Below, one piece after another: positions 50,560 to 59,112 of a stretch of DNA of 64,000 nt. Within the stretch, counting starts at the first letter, position 1. Every line of letters starts with the position of its first letter. Origin of the DNA: Azotimanducus sp965220185 (GTDB taxonomy: Bacteria; Pseudomonadota; Gammaproteobacteria; Pseudomonadales; Azotimanducaceae); NCBI GenBank assembly GCA_965220185.1, contig OZ244807.1, forward strand, positions 2,935,983 to 2,999,982, given 5' to 3'. The notes below the pieces were generated by a model that was not told where the DNA came from, made no database searches, and saw only the letters and a list, made by a program, of their open reading frames with translations. The translations under genes were made by a program, and so were the position numbers.

Positions 50560-51830
50560 TGTCCCTGAAACTGCCACAGCACTCGGGCATTTCCGGCGAA
50601 GTGCGGATTCCGGGATCAAAAAGTCTAACGAATAGATCCCTGTTGCTTGCCGCCCTGGCCGAGGGGGATACGCGCCTGTACGGCGCGCTTGACAGTCAAG
50701 ACACTCAGTTGATGCGCGACGCGCTCACACAGCTTGGAGTAGCAATCGAAGTGGCCGAAGATTCGCTCTTGGTTCGCGGATGCGGCGGTTCGCTTGGCAC
50801 GGCAGGCGACAGCAAACGTCTCTATCTTGGCCTCGCTGGCACTGCCTATCGTCCGCTCGCCGCCGCGCTGTGCCTCGGCGAAGGGGGATATGTATTGGAA
50901 GGGTCTGCGCGAATGCGCGAGAGGCCGATTGCGCCCTTGGTCGATGCCCTCACCGCGCTCGGTGCGAAAATTCACTATCTTGAACGCCAAGGCTACCCGC
51001 CTATTCAGGTGAATGGCGGCGGACTTGACGGCGGGGTTGCGGTGCTGCCAGGCGATCTAAGCAGCCAGTTCCTCACATCCCTCCTGATTGCCTCGCCGCT
51101 TGCCAGAGGCGATGTGCGCATCGATGTGCCCGGAATACAAGTGTCGAAGCCCTATATCGACATGACGATCCGCATGATGGCGGACTTCTGCGTTGAGGTT
51201 GATCGAGACGACTACAGATCCTACTCTCTGCGCCCATCTCGATTTCTGTCCCCTGGCAAGTACGAGATTGAAGCCGATGCGTCGAGCGCGAGCTATTTCC
51301 TCGCGGCAGGCGCCATCGCAGGCACCCCGCTTCGCATTGCCAATTTGACCGCAGACAGCTTGCAAGGCGACACCGCCTTCGCAGATGCGCTGCGCGCTAT
51401 GGGCGCTCAGATCAATGCCGATGAGCGGGGCACGCTCGTTTCGCGCACTGAACTCAAGGGCGTTGATTTAGACCTCAATCACATGCCTGATGCGGCCATG
51501 ACGCTCGCCGTTGCGGCGCTCTTTGCTTCTGCAAGCACGCGCATTCGCGGCGTCAGCACTTGGCGGATCAAAGAGACTGACCGACTCGAAGCCATGCGCA
51601 CCGAACTTTCAAAGCTCGGTGCGCATGTCAAGACGACCGACGACAGCATCGTCATCACGCCGCCCAAGCAACTGCGGCCGGCGCGCATCAAGACTTACGG
51701 CGACCATCGAATGGCGATGTGTTTTTCGCTTGCGTCGTTCGGTGCGCCGGTTGAGATCGAAGACCCGAAGGTGGTGGAGAAGACCTTTCCGGATTACTTC
51801 GATGTGTTCGGGGGTCTGGTGAATTCTTAG
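50559..51830 (+). CDS. aroA: 3-phosphoshikimate 1-carboxyvinyltransferase (EPSP synthase)
   Basis: Shikimate pathway enzyme. Contains GSKSLTNRSLLLAALAEG near residue 21, GLAGTAYRPLAAAL near 96 (family LGNAGTAMRPL, with Tyr and shorter spacing), LTSLLIASPLA, and the C-terminal KETDRLEAMRTELSKLGA and DHRMAMCFS. GTG start at 50559 overlaps the preceding stop by one base (TAGTG). 423 residues. 4-bp overlap with ogt at the end (convergent). Confidence 0.95.
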   Translation: MSLKLPQHSGISGEVRIPGSKSLTNRSLLLAALAEGDTRLYGALDSQDTQLMRDALTQLGVAIEVAEDSLLVRGCGGSLGTAGDSKRLYLGLAGTAYRPLAAALCLGEGGYVLEGSARMRERPIAPLVDALTALGAKIHYLERQGYPPIQVNGGGLDGGVAVLPGDLSSQFLTSLLIASPLARGDVRIDVPGIQVSKPYIDMTIRMMADFCVEVDRDDYRSYSLRPSRFLSPGKYEIEADASSASYFLAAGAIAGTPLRIANLTADSLQGDTAFADALRAMGAQINADERGTLVSRTELKGVDLDLNHMPDAAMTLAVAALFASASTRIRGVSTWRIKETDRLEAMRTELSKLGAHVKTTDDSIVITPPKQLRPARIKTYGDHRMAMCFSLASFGAPVEIEDPKVVEKTFPDYFDVFGGLVNS

Positions 51831-52297
51831 TTCTTGAGCGTCACGCCCTCGATCGCGAGCAATTTTCGCTTCGCGTCAAGCCCGCCGCCAAAACCACCGA
51901 TGCCGCCATCGGCGGCGAGCACCCGATGGCACGGCACGACAATCGACAGTGGATTGCTGCCCACTGCCCCGCCGACCGCGCGGGCCGCCCTGTCATTGCC
52001 CACGGCTGCCGCGAGTTCGCCGTAGGACACGGTCTTGCCGAACGGCACGTGACAAAGCTGCTCGAGCACTTCGCGACGAAACCCATCACCCGTCAGGCGC
52101 ATAGGGAAGTCGAAGTTCTTGCGCTCGCCTCGAAAATACTCCGAGAGCTGCGAGCGCGCCTCGGCAAAGTGATCGCCTTCGGGCCTGGCATCGACGGACA
52201 TGTCGCCATCGCCGAACGAGATCGAATCGACACAGTCCGCAGTTTCGCCAGCGATCGTCAAGGTGCCGACCGGTGAATTCATTTGTGCGTAGTACAT
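51827..52297 (-). CDS. ogt: Methylated-DNA-protein-cysteine methyltransferase
   Basis: Repairs O6-methylguanine. Active-site Cys in the motif IVVPCHRVLAADG (about residue 128), preceded by GKTVSYGELAAAVGNDRAARAVGGAVGSNP (key part SYGELA) and followed by GGFGGGLDAKRKLLAIEG. 156 residues from ATG 52297. The longer ORF upstream has no family content. Divergent from the MBL gene. Confidence 0.94.
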   Translation of the reverse strand: MYYAQMNSPVGTLTIAGETADCVDSISFGDGDMSVDARPEGDHFAEARSQLSEYFRGERKNFDFPMRLTGDGFRREVLEQLCHVPFGKTVSYGELAAAVGNDRAARAVGGAVGSNPLSIVVPCHRVLAADGGIGGFGGGLDAKRKLLAIEGVTLKN

Positions 52298-52363
52298 ATG
52301 GGCCGCCTTTTCGAGCAATTGTGGGATTATAGGCACAGCAGCTCCAGCATTGAAGGAACGCCC

Positions 52364-53044
52364 GTGTCCCAGGACGATTTCATCATTGAACAGATTCCCG
52401 TTGGCCCGATGCAGAACTTTGCGTATCTCGTCGGCTGGCGACCGACCGGCGATGCCGTGCTCATCGATCCGGCATGGAATGTGGACGGACTGCTTGAACG
52501 TGTTGACGAGTTGGAACTGAACCTGCAAGGCGCGCTGATCACGCACTATCATCCCGACCATTGCGGCGGCAGCTTCGCCTCGCATCAGATTGAGGGCGTC
52601 GCAGAGTTGCTCGCGACGCGCCCGTGCCGTATCTATTGCAACCGTCTCGAAGCGGACGGACTCAAGAAGGTCACCGGCGTTTCCGAGAACGATGTGCGAC
52701 GTGTTGACAGCGGCGATACGCTCGATGTTGGCGACATTGAAGTCGAATTCCTGCACACGCCCGGCCACACGCCGGGATCTCAGTGCTTTCGCATCAAGCA
52801 TACGCTTGTTGCCGGCGATACCCTCTTCATCCACGGCTGCGGCCGCGTCGACCTGCCCGGATCGGACGCGGACGACATGTTCAGGAGCCTGCGCCGCCTC
52901 TCAGAACTTCCTGATGAGACAGTGGTGCTGCCTGGCCACCACTACTCGTCGCAGCCAAGCGCAACACTTGGGTACACCAAGTCGAAGAATCCCTACCTGC
53001 GCATTCAGGAGCTTGATGTGTGGCGCTCGCTGATGGGCGTTTAG
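52364..53044 (+). CDS. MBL-fold hydrolase, hydroxyacylglutathione hydrolase-like
   Basis: Metallo-beta-lactamase fold with the metal motif THYHPDHCGG (about residue 67), HTPGHTPGSQCF and GDTLFIHGCGRVDLPGSD, and PGHHYSSQ near the end. 226 residues. GTG start 52364 with GAAGGA 7 bases upstream. Likely glyoxalase II or persulfide dioxygenase-like; substrate not decided. Overlaps the TonB receptor end by 4 bp (convergent). Confidence 0.9.
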   Translation: MSQDDFIIEQIPVGPMQNFAYLVGWRPTGDAVLIDPAWNVDGLLERVDELELNLQGALITHYHPDHCGGSFASHQIEGVAELLATRPCRIYCNRLEADGLKKVTGVSENDVRRVDSGDTLDVGDIEVEFLHTPGHTPGSQCFRIKHTLVAGDTLFIHGCGRVDLPGSDADDMFRSLRRLSELPDETVVLPGHHYSSQPSATLGYTKSKNPYLRIQELDVWRSLMGV

Positions 53045-55620
53045 TCCATGCTCCAGCGGGCGCGCACATAGTAGAAGCCGCCGTTGAACCCAAAAGGCGA
53101 TCCCTCCGGGTAGACCAGGCCAGCGACCTCTCCTGCAGGGTTCTTTGATGGATATTCGTCGAACACGTTCTGCGCGCCGAGCGTCACCGTGACATCTTCA
53201 GTGACGTCGTAGGCGCCTTCGACATCGACGAGGAACGCCGAGTCGGGGTAGAAGGATACTGATCCGTCATTGGTTGGCGCATCGTAGTACTCACCATAGA
53301 AACGACCACGTGCCATGAAGCTCCACGGACCTTGATCATGCGTCCAAGTCACGACAAAACGCGAATCCGGGCGCCCTTCTTCGATTTGCGAGCGACGGCT
53401 GTCACTCGTGAACTCGGGGTTGAACTCGGTCAGCTCGATGTCGGATAAGTTGGCGACTGCCGTCAAGTTTGACGAGCCGCTGGCAAGATCGAACGGCAGT
53501 GTGATCACCAAGTCGATCCCCTGCGCCTCGACGGTCTGCTGATTGGAGAAGAATCGCACAGAGGTAAAGCTGCGTGCGTCGCTGACACCGGCTGCCAACA
53601 GCGCGGTGACATCCTCAGGGGTGAGGTTGAAGCGACTCGTAAAGGCAATACGGTCTTCAATCTCGATGTTGTAGTAGTCGATGGTAACGTTCGCCGATCC
53701 GAGTTCGAACACGGCGCCCAAGGTGATATTGGTGGATTCTTCGGGCGTGAGCGCCTGAGCGCCCTTTTGCACGGCAATGGGATTGGTCGGCGGCAGCGTC
53801 GCAATATCAGCCAGACGGCCCATGTTGAATTCAGTGGTGACGTTGCGAAGGTTGGCCTGCCCGGAAGTCGGCACCCGGAACCCTGTGCTCACTGCGCCGC
53901 GCACGGCAAAGGTGTCGGTCACTTGAAATCTCGCTGCGAGCTTGCTGTCGAGGGTGTCGCCAAATTCCTCGTAGTCTTCGTAGCGAAGCGCCGCACCGAC
54001 GAGGAAGTCTTCCGTCAAGTTCGCCTCAAGGTCGATATACGCCGCCACCGAGCTTGACTTGTTCTCGCCAGCATCGCCGGGCTGGAATCCCGGGAAGCCA
54101 TTCGAACCGACACCAAATCCCTGCTCGGCAAGTCCATACTCTTGGTCGATGTAAAAGGAGTTCGGCTCGCCATTGGTGATCTTGAAGGTCTCATCCCGAT
54201 ACTCGGCGCCGAGTGCCACATTGAGCGGTCCCCAAAATCCACTGACGTCAACAGGACGCGAAATATCGACATTCACCGTGCGGTCGGTTTCTGTATAGGC
54301 GCCAGCGTCGTAGTAAACCGGAATGTCATTGCGCTGGCCAAGAAGCTGCGGATTGATGGTGTTGTAGATATAGAAGTTGGCGTGGCTTCTGCCAGCGACT
54401 GCGCTCACATCAAAATACCAGTCGCCCAGCTCGCCACGAACACCACCGGCGAGCGCGAGATCATCCACGAAGCCGCCGAACGAGGGCGTGAATCCGCCGG
54501 GGAACTTCTCGTAGAGCGTGTAGCAATCGGGATTGGCCTGAACAGCAGCAAGCGCACCGGCATCGGGAACATTGTTGACAATAGGAATGACCGGGCAATT
54601 GCCTGACATATCGCCTGAAAGGTCGGCAACTTTCACGGTGGGCATGCCGTTCACTTCCGGTCCTTGAAAAACACCGCCACGAGTATGCGGATTACGATAG
54701 TAGAAGCCGCCTTCCACTTGTCGCTCAGCCCAGTTGCCAAAAGCATAGGCCTCCATGCCATTGCCAAGATCAAGCCCGAAGTTGCCAAAGAGCTTGAAGT
54801 CGTCTGAGAATTCGGGCGCACCCCAAATCTGCGCTGGCTGGCGGACGTTGCTGTTGCCGGCATCAATGAGCGCTTGCGCATCGCCGCGCTGCGCGCTGCG
54901 GCTGGTGGGGTCGGATTCCTTCCATTCAAAGCTCAGGTTGGCGAAACCGGCATCGGTCAGCGGCAGACCAACATTAGCCGACAGCGTCATGGCATCGCCG
55001 TCGCCTTCGTAGTGGGTGCCATATTTGACATCGAATGCGCTGCCGGAATTGTCGTCCTTGAGGACAAAATTCATAATGCCAGCGATGGCATCTGAGCCGT
55101 ATTGCGCCGAAGCGCCGTCGCGCAGCACTTCAAGCCGATCCAAGGCAATCGCCGGAATAACCGAGATGTCCGGCCCTTGCGAACCGCCCGAAATACCAGC
55201 GCCCAGGAGCGCAATGACTGCTGCCCTGTGACGGCGCTTGCCATTGACGAGCACCAAGGTGGCGTCCGGCGCGAGCCCGCGCAGCGTGGCGGGACGGATA
55301 AAGGTCGCGGCATCGCTGATCGGCTCTTGGCTGACGTTGTAGGAAGGCACCAGGCTCGCGATGAGCGTGTCGAGGTTTGAGTCGCCCTGCGCACCGATCT
55401 CACTACCACCCACAACATCGACCGGGACCGGCGAATCAGCCGCCGAACGGTCACGGCGCCGCGACCCAACGACAATGATTTCTTCAATCGCCGGATTTGC
55501 ACCTTCTTCGGCCTCGGCTGGCGGGCTACCGAGTGGCAAAAGAGGCAACAGAAGGGCGAAAATAAAGGTTGCGCGGAGTGCGCCGCGCACAGAAGTAGCA
55601 AAATTCATGATGATCCCCAT
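53041..55620 (-). CDS. TonB-dependent outer-membrane receptor
   Basis: Signal peptide (about residues 5-37), plug domain with EEIIVVGSRRRDRSAADSPVPVDVV and RGLAPDATLVLVNGKRRH, and GASAQYGSDAIAGIMNFVLK before a long beta-barrel ending FYYVRARWSMD. 859 residues, complete, with a Trp near the C-terminal end as usual for barrel insertion. No neighbour reveals the ligand. ATG at 55620 or 55608. Confidence 0.92.
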   Translation of the reverse strand: MGIIMNFATSVRGALRATFIFALLLPLLPLGSPPAEAEEGANPAIEEIIVVGSRRRDRSAADSPVPVDVVGGSEIGAQGDSNLDTLIASLVPSYNVSQEPISDAATFIRPATLRGLAPDATLVLVNGKRRHRAAVIALLGAGISGGSQGPDISVIPAIALDRLEVLRDGASAQYGSDAIAGIMNFVLKDDNSGSAFDVKYGTHYEGDGDAMTLSANVGLPLTDAGFANLSFEWKESDPTSRSAQRGDAQALIDAGNSNVRQPAQIWGAPEFSDDFKLFGNFGLDLGNGMEAYAFGNWAERQVEGGFYYRNPHTRGGVFQGPEVNGMPTVKVADLSGDMSGNCPVIPIVNNVPDAGALAAVQANPDCYTLYEKFPGGFTPSFGGFVDDLALAGGVRGELGDWYFDVSAVAGRSHANFYIYNTINPQLLGQRNDIPVYYDAGAYTETDRTVNVDISRPVDVSGFWGPLNVALGAEYRDETFKITNGEPNSFYIDQEYGLAEQGFGVGSNGFPGFQPGDAGENKSSSVAAYIDLEANLTEDFLVGAALRYEDYEEFGDTLDSKLAARFQVTDTFAVRGAVSTGFRVPTSGQANLRNVTTEFNMGRLADIATLPPTNPIAVQKGAQALTPEESTNITLGAVFELGSANVTIDYYNIEIEDRIAFTSRFNLTPEDVTALLAAGVSDARSFTSVRFFSNQQTVEAQGIDLVITLPFDLASGSSNLTAVANLSDIELTEFNPEFTSDSRRSQIEEGRPDSRFVVTWTHDQGPWSFMARGRFYGEYYDAPTNDGSVSFYPDSAFLVDVEGAYDVTEDVTVTLGAQNVFDEYPSKNPAGEVAGLVYPEGSPFGFNGGFYYVRARWSMD

Positions 55621-55667
55621 TGCTTTAGAAGACTGCCGTCCTAGCGAATCGACAAGTTCGACATTTT

Positions 55668-56387
55668 ATGCCAACGCCTAGAGGATTTCTATCCATCAGC
55701 ACGGTATGGAAGTTCGGGCTGCTGCCCGGACGCTGCCTGCTGTGCGGCATGGCATCGCATCGGGCGATGGACTTGTGCGAGGCGTGCGAACATTCTCTGC
55801 CATGGAACCTCAATGCCTGTCCGCTGTGCGCCCTGCCGCAGGAATCACGCATCTCTCGCCGCTGTGCCGAATGCCAGCAGGATGCCCCATTCGCTGATGG
55901 TGTCTGTTCGCCGTTTCTCTATGAAGATGACATCGCGAAGCTGCTGTCGCGCGCAAAGTTCAGCGCCGGATTCGCCGGGTTGTCCTTGGTCTCCGAACTA
56001 TGCACGACGCAGTTCGGCGCGCACGCGCCGAAGCCGGATGTGCTCATGCCGATTCCGCTGTCGTGGCGACGCATGGCAAGGCGCGGCTACAACCAGTCCG
56101 CGCTCATCGCCCGCCATGTGGGTAAAGCGCTGAACCTTCCGGTTGATCTGCGCGCACTCAAACGCAAGCGCCACACGCCCCCGCAATCCGAACTCTCGCG
56201 CAGCGCGCGGCTCAAGAACCTCAGCGGCGCGTTTGAGGTGCGCGCAGACCTTTCCGGCAAGTCAGTGGCGATCATCGACGATGTGCTCACCACAGGCGCC
56301 ACAGCACTTGCCGCCAGCAAGGCGCTTAAGAAAGCGGGCGCGGAGCGAGTAACCATTTGGGTGTGTGCGAGAACGCCGTCAAATTAA
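55668..56387 (+). CDS. comF: ComF family phosphoribosyltransferase-like protein
   Basis: Double zinc-ribbon N-terminus (CLLCGMAS, CEACEHSLPW, CPLCALP, CAECQQ) followed by a PRTase domain with VAIIDDVLTTGAT near residue 202. Required for DNA uptake in competent bacteria. 239 residues from ATG 55668. The last 31 codons are repeated downstream at 59001-59093, on the far side of a restriction-modification cassette. Confidence 0.93.
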   Translation: MPTPRGFLSISTVWKFGLLPGRCLLCGMASHRAMDLCEACEHSLPWNLNACPLCALPQESRISRRCAECQQDAPFADGVCSPFLYEDDIAKLLSRAKFSAGFAGLSLVSELCTTQFGAHAPKPDVLMPIPLSWRRMARRGYNQSALIARHVGKALNLPVDLRALKRKRHTPPQSELSRSARLKNLSGAFEVRADLSGKSVAIIDDVLTTGATALAASKALKKAGAERVTIWVCARTPSN

Positions 56388-56423
56388 TGTCTTCGCTCGA
56401 TGTTCATGGCGTAACATTCGCCT

Positions 56424-57797
56424 ATGAATGAAGAGTCCCGAGAACGAAACGCCCTCTATGGTCGCTTTGGTGGTCGACTGCGCACGAGCGAGACGCTCGA
56501 CAGAAAACTCGTCTCCTACCAAGGCAACAAGGAGACGCCCGGGTTTCGCTGGATGAAGTACAAGGAAGGCTTTTCTTCGCACCTCGTAGATCTACTGCTC
56601 AAAGAAGTACCCAGCGGGGCTGTGCTCGACCCCTTCTCAGGCATCGGCACGACGGCACTCACTGCTTCTGCTTCACACCGACCATCGCACGCCATTGAGA
56701 TCATGCCGATCGGGAACTTGACCGCCAAGGCGATATCGCAAGTGGCGAATGGCGTGCAAGCGAAAACGCTCCGTCAAGCTGCTTCGGAATTTATTGACGC
56801 AATTGGCAGCGCCAGATGTGCCGAAGCCCCGCGATTTCCGCACGTGCGGATCACTCAGAATGCGTTTTCTCTGGAAACTGAAACAGCGCTTTCGCAAGCT
56901 CGCGCATTCATAGCTGATTATCGCGACAAAAAATTAGGCGGTTTGCTCAATTTCGTCTGCATGACCGTGCTTGAAGACGTGAGCTACACACGCAAGGACG
57001 GCCAGTGCCTGCGATGGGACCCGCGATCCGGTCGCACCGTGAGCACGAAGCTCGATAAAGGCGAACTCCCTTCCCTAAGAGCCTGCCTCAACGCGAAGTT
57101 CAAACAAGTGATCGAGGATGCACCGCACCTAAAACGCCGGTTCGCCGGCTCGACACCACATTTCGTCGACGGCTCTTGCTTGCTGAAGTTGAAAGAAGTT
57201 CCCACAGCTAGTATCGGCTTGGTCATCACCTCCCCGCCCTACGCCAACCGATATGACTACACCCGAACCTACGCGCTTGAGCTCGCCTTCCTTGGGTTCG
57301 ACGATGCTGCGGTGAAGGCGCTTCGGCAAGACCTGCTATCCGCCACGGTCGAGAACAAGTCCAAGCGGCGCCTGATCAGCGATGCCTATGGCGCATCGCA
57401 ATTGCCGGATACCGCGTTCGCCGCAGTTGACGAACAGACAGCATTGACTGAAGTTCTTGAAATCCTCCGGGAGAAACGCAAGGAACTGAGCAATCCGCAC
57501 GTTATCCGGCTCATCGAGAATTACTTCACAGAGATGTCCGTGGTGATTGCCGAACTGGCGCGCGTCGTGAGACCGGGAGGCAGCGTCTTCATGGTCAACG
57601 ACAACGTGCAGTATCACGGCGAGGAACTTCCTGTTGACTTTATTCTCTCTGACTTGGCTGAGCAATTTGGCTTTCACTGCAAGACCATTTGGACACTGAA
57701 GCGGGGCAAGGGGAACGCGAGTCAACAAATGGGACGGTATGGAAGAACCGAAATTCGCAAATGCGTCTATCACTGGGTACGGCGAAATGGACATTGA
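56424..57797 (+). CDS. Type II DNA methyltransferase, TSPPY type (XcyI-like)
   Basis: DNA amino-methyltransferase with the AdoMet motif LDPFSGIGTTALTAS near residue 71 and the catalytic TSPPYANRYDYTRTYA near 270, so the order is AdoMet-binding then catalytic. Later RPGGSVFMVNDN. 457 residues, intact. The downstream gene resembles XcyI endonuclease (target CCCGGG), so N4-cytosine methylation of that or a similar site is the best guess. Its end overlaps the endonuclease start by 11 bp. Confidence 0.88.
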   Translation: MNEESRERNALYGRFGGRLRTSETLDRKLVSYQGNKETPGFRWMKYKEGFSSHLVDLLLKEVPSGAVLDPFSGIGTTALTASASHRPSHAIEIMPIGNLTAKAISQVANGVQAKTLRQAASEFIDAIGSARCAEAPRFPHVRITQNAFSLETETALSQARAFIADYRDKKLGGLLNFVCMTVLEDVSYTRKDGQCLRWDPRSGRTVSTKLDKGELPSLRACLNAKFKQVIEDAPHLKRRFAGSTPHFVDGSCLLKLKEVPTASIGLVITSPPYANRYDYTRTYALELAFLGFDDAAVKALRQDLLSATVENKSKRRLISDAYGASQLPDTAFAAVDEQTALTEVLEILREKRKELSNPHVIRLIENYFTEMSVVIAELARVVRPGGSVFMVNDNVQYHGEELPVDFILSDLAEQFGFHCKTIWTLKRGKGNASQQMGRYGRTEIRKCVYHWVRRNGH

Positions 57798-58939
57798 AAT
57801 CTAGGAGGTCGTTCAGCGGGCGCTCGTCATCACCAATAGCGTCCGCCGTGGCGGTGACCTCCACGCGTTCAAAATCATTGATGCCTATGGCGGCAAATTG
57901 AATTACGGCGGCAATCTAAAGGCGCTCGGCATCTCGAATTCTGCTTGGCTGCGTGTCAAGCACCAGAATATTGACGCGAGACTGATGTTTGCCCATCCGG
58001 AGATTCTGATGGCGCATCCAGAAACTTCTCTCTATTACAGGGGTATCGCCACCCTCTCATTGAAGCGTGTGCAGCACGTGGCAGCTTCAGTGGATACTTG
58101 GGAGAAACGCAACGCCAAGGCCAAAGTCACGCCTGAACGCGCTCAGAAAGTGGCACAACTCTACAACTCGGTGATCTCGTCGCTTTTGGATTCGCTGACT
58201 GACTGGGACTTGAAGGATGCGCAAAGGAATATCATCGCGACAATGGGAATTAGCATCGACGGCTCTGTGCGCAACCTGATCGGTCAGAACGCAGAGAAGA
58301 ATGTCCATCGACTTATTGTGGACTGGCTTGCCGAAGAGTCTGGGATACGGTGCGCAAAAGTCCGAAACGCGGAATCCTGCTGGTTGATTGGCGTCGAGCA
58401 GGACATTCGCATGGAGTTCTCTTCCGAGCCGGATATCGGTTTCTACCGGCGAAGTGACAACGTCAATCCAAGCACTTGGCAGCTGATCGCGACTATCGAG
58501 ATTAAGGGCGGGACGGATCCAGCAGGCGCGCTTGAGCGACTAGGCGCAATCAAAAAGTCATTCGACACAACGCCAACTCAATGCAAGAACTTTTTGGTCT
58601 TGGGTGTCGTCACAGACACCATGTCAGCACAAATGAAGGAAATGCACATCGAGCGTCATTTCTTGCTGTCTCAGATACTGACCGACAGCAGCGCCCGCGA
58701 CGATTTTCTAAACGAGATATTCCACCACGCGCTAGAACTTTTTGGTCTTGGGTGTCGTCACAGACACCATGTCAGCACAAATGAAGGAAATGCACATCGA
58801 GCGTCATTTCTTGCTGTCTCAGATACTGACCGACAGCAGCGCCCGCGACGATTTTCTAAACGAGATATTCCACCACGCGCTGCGGCTCATGGAGGCGCCA
58901 GTGAAACACTTGCAGATGTTTGATGTCCAAAGCTCATGA
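57787..58939 (+). pseudogene. XcyI-family restriction endonuclease with stop and duplication
   Basis: From ATG 57787 the frame reads MDIEI, a TAG (57802-57804), then EVVQRALVITNSVRRGG and on without break, so codon 6 looks like a nonsense mutation. A restart at TTG 57898 is possible. The nuclease core is present: SSEPDIGFY and ATIEIKGGTDPAGALERLG (about residues 185-215 of the TTG form), a PD-(D/E)xK pattern. Near the 3' end 148 bp are repeated in tandem (58586-58733, 58734-58881); 148 is not a multiple of three, so the tail is frameshifted. The native end is MEAPVKHLQMFDVQSS at 58939. Probably inactive. Confidence 0.78.
58586..58881. repeat. 148-bp tandem duplication in the endonuclease gene
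   Basis: Bases 58586-58733 recur exactly at 58734-58881, as far as I can compare them by eye. Deleting one copy restores the original frame and C-terminus. Confidence 0.92.
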
Positions 58940-59000
58940 ATCCAATTTCGCCGTTTCGAAATCACGCTTGTAGGTAAGACTGTTGAGAACGAACACCAAC

Positions 59001-59093
59001 GGCGCTACAGCCGTTGCCGCCAGCAAGGCGCTCAAGCAAGCGGGCGCGGAGCGAGTGGCCATTTGGATGTGTGCGAGAACGCCGTCAAATTAA
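59001..59093 (+). pseudogene. Displaced 3' end of comF
   Basis: Encodes a 30-residue end, GATAVAASKALKQAGAERV and so on to TPSN and TAA, homologous to the end of comF at 56295-56387 with 8 nucleotide differences. It has no start and lies 20 bp before the convergent peptidase gene end. It marks the right border of the inserted cassette. Confidence 0.85.
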
Positions 59094-59112
59094 GTTCGGC
59101 AGCTACTGACGG

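Larger units (their letters stand above)
56388..59000 (+). mobile_element. Inserted XcyI-like restriction-modification cassette
   Basis: About 2.6 kb between the end of comF (56295-56387) and a second copy of that end (59001-59093), 93 bp each with 8 mismatches. It holds only a methyltransferase and a broken endonuclease gene. No integrase, transposase or inverted repeats are seen at the edges. The divergence of the repeats suggests the comF end came in with the cassette from a relative and the resident end was pushed downstream. Confidence 0.72.
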
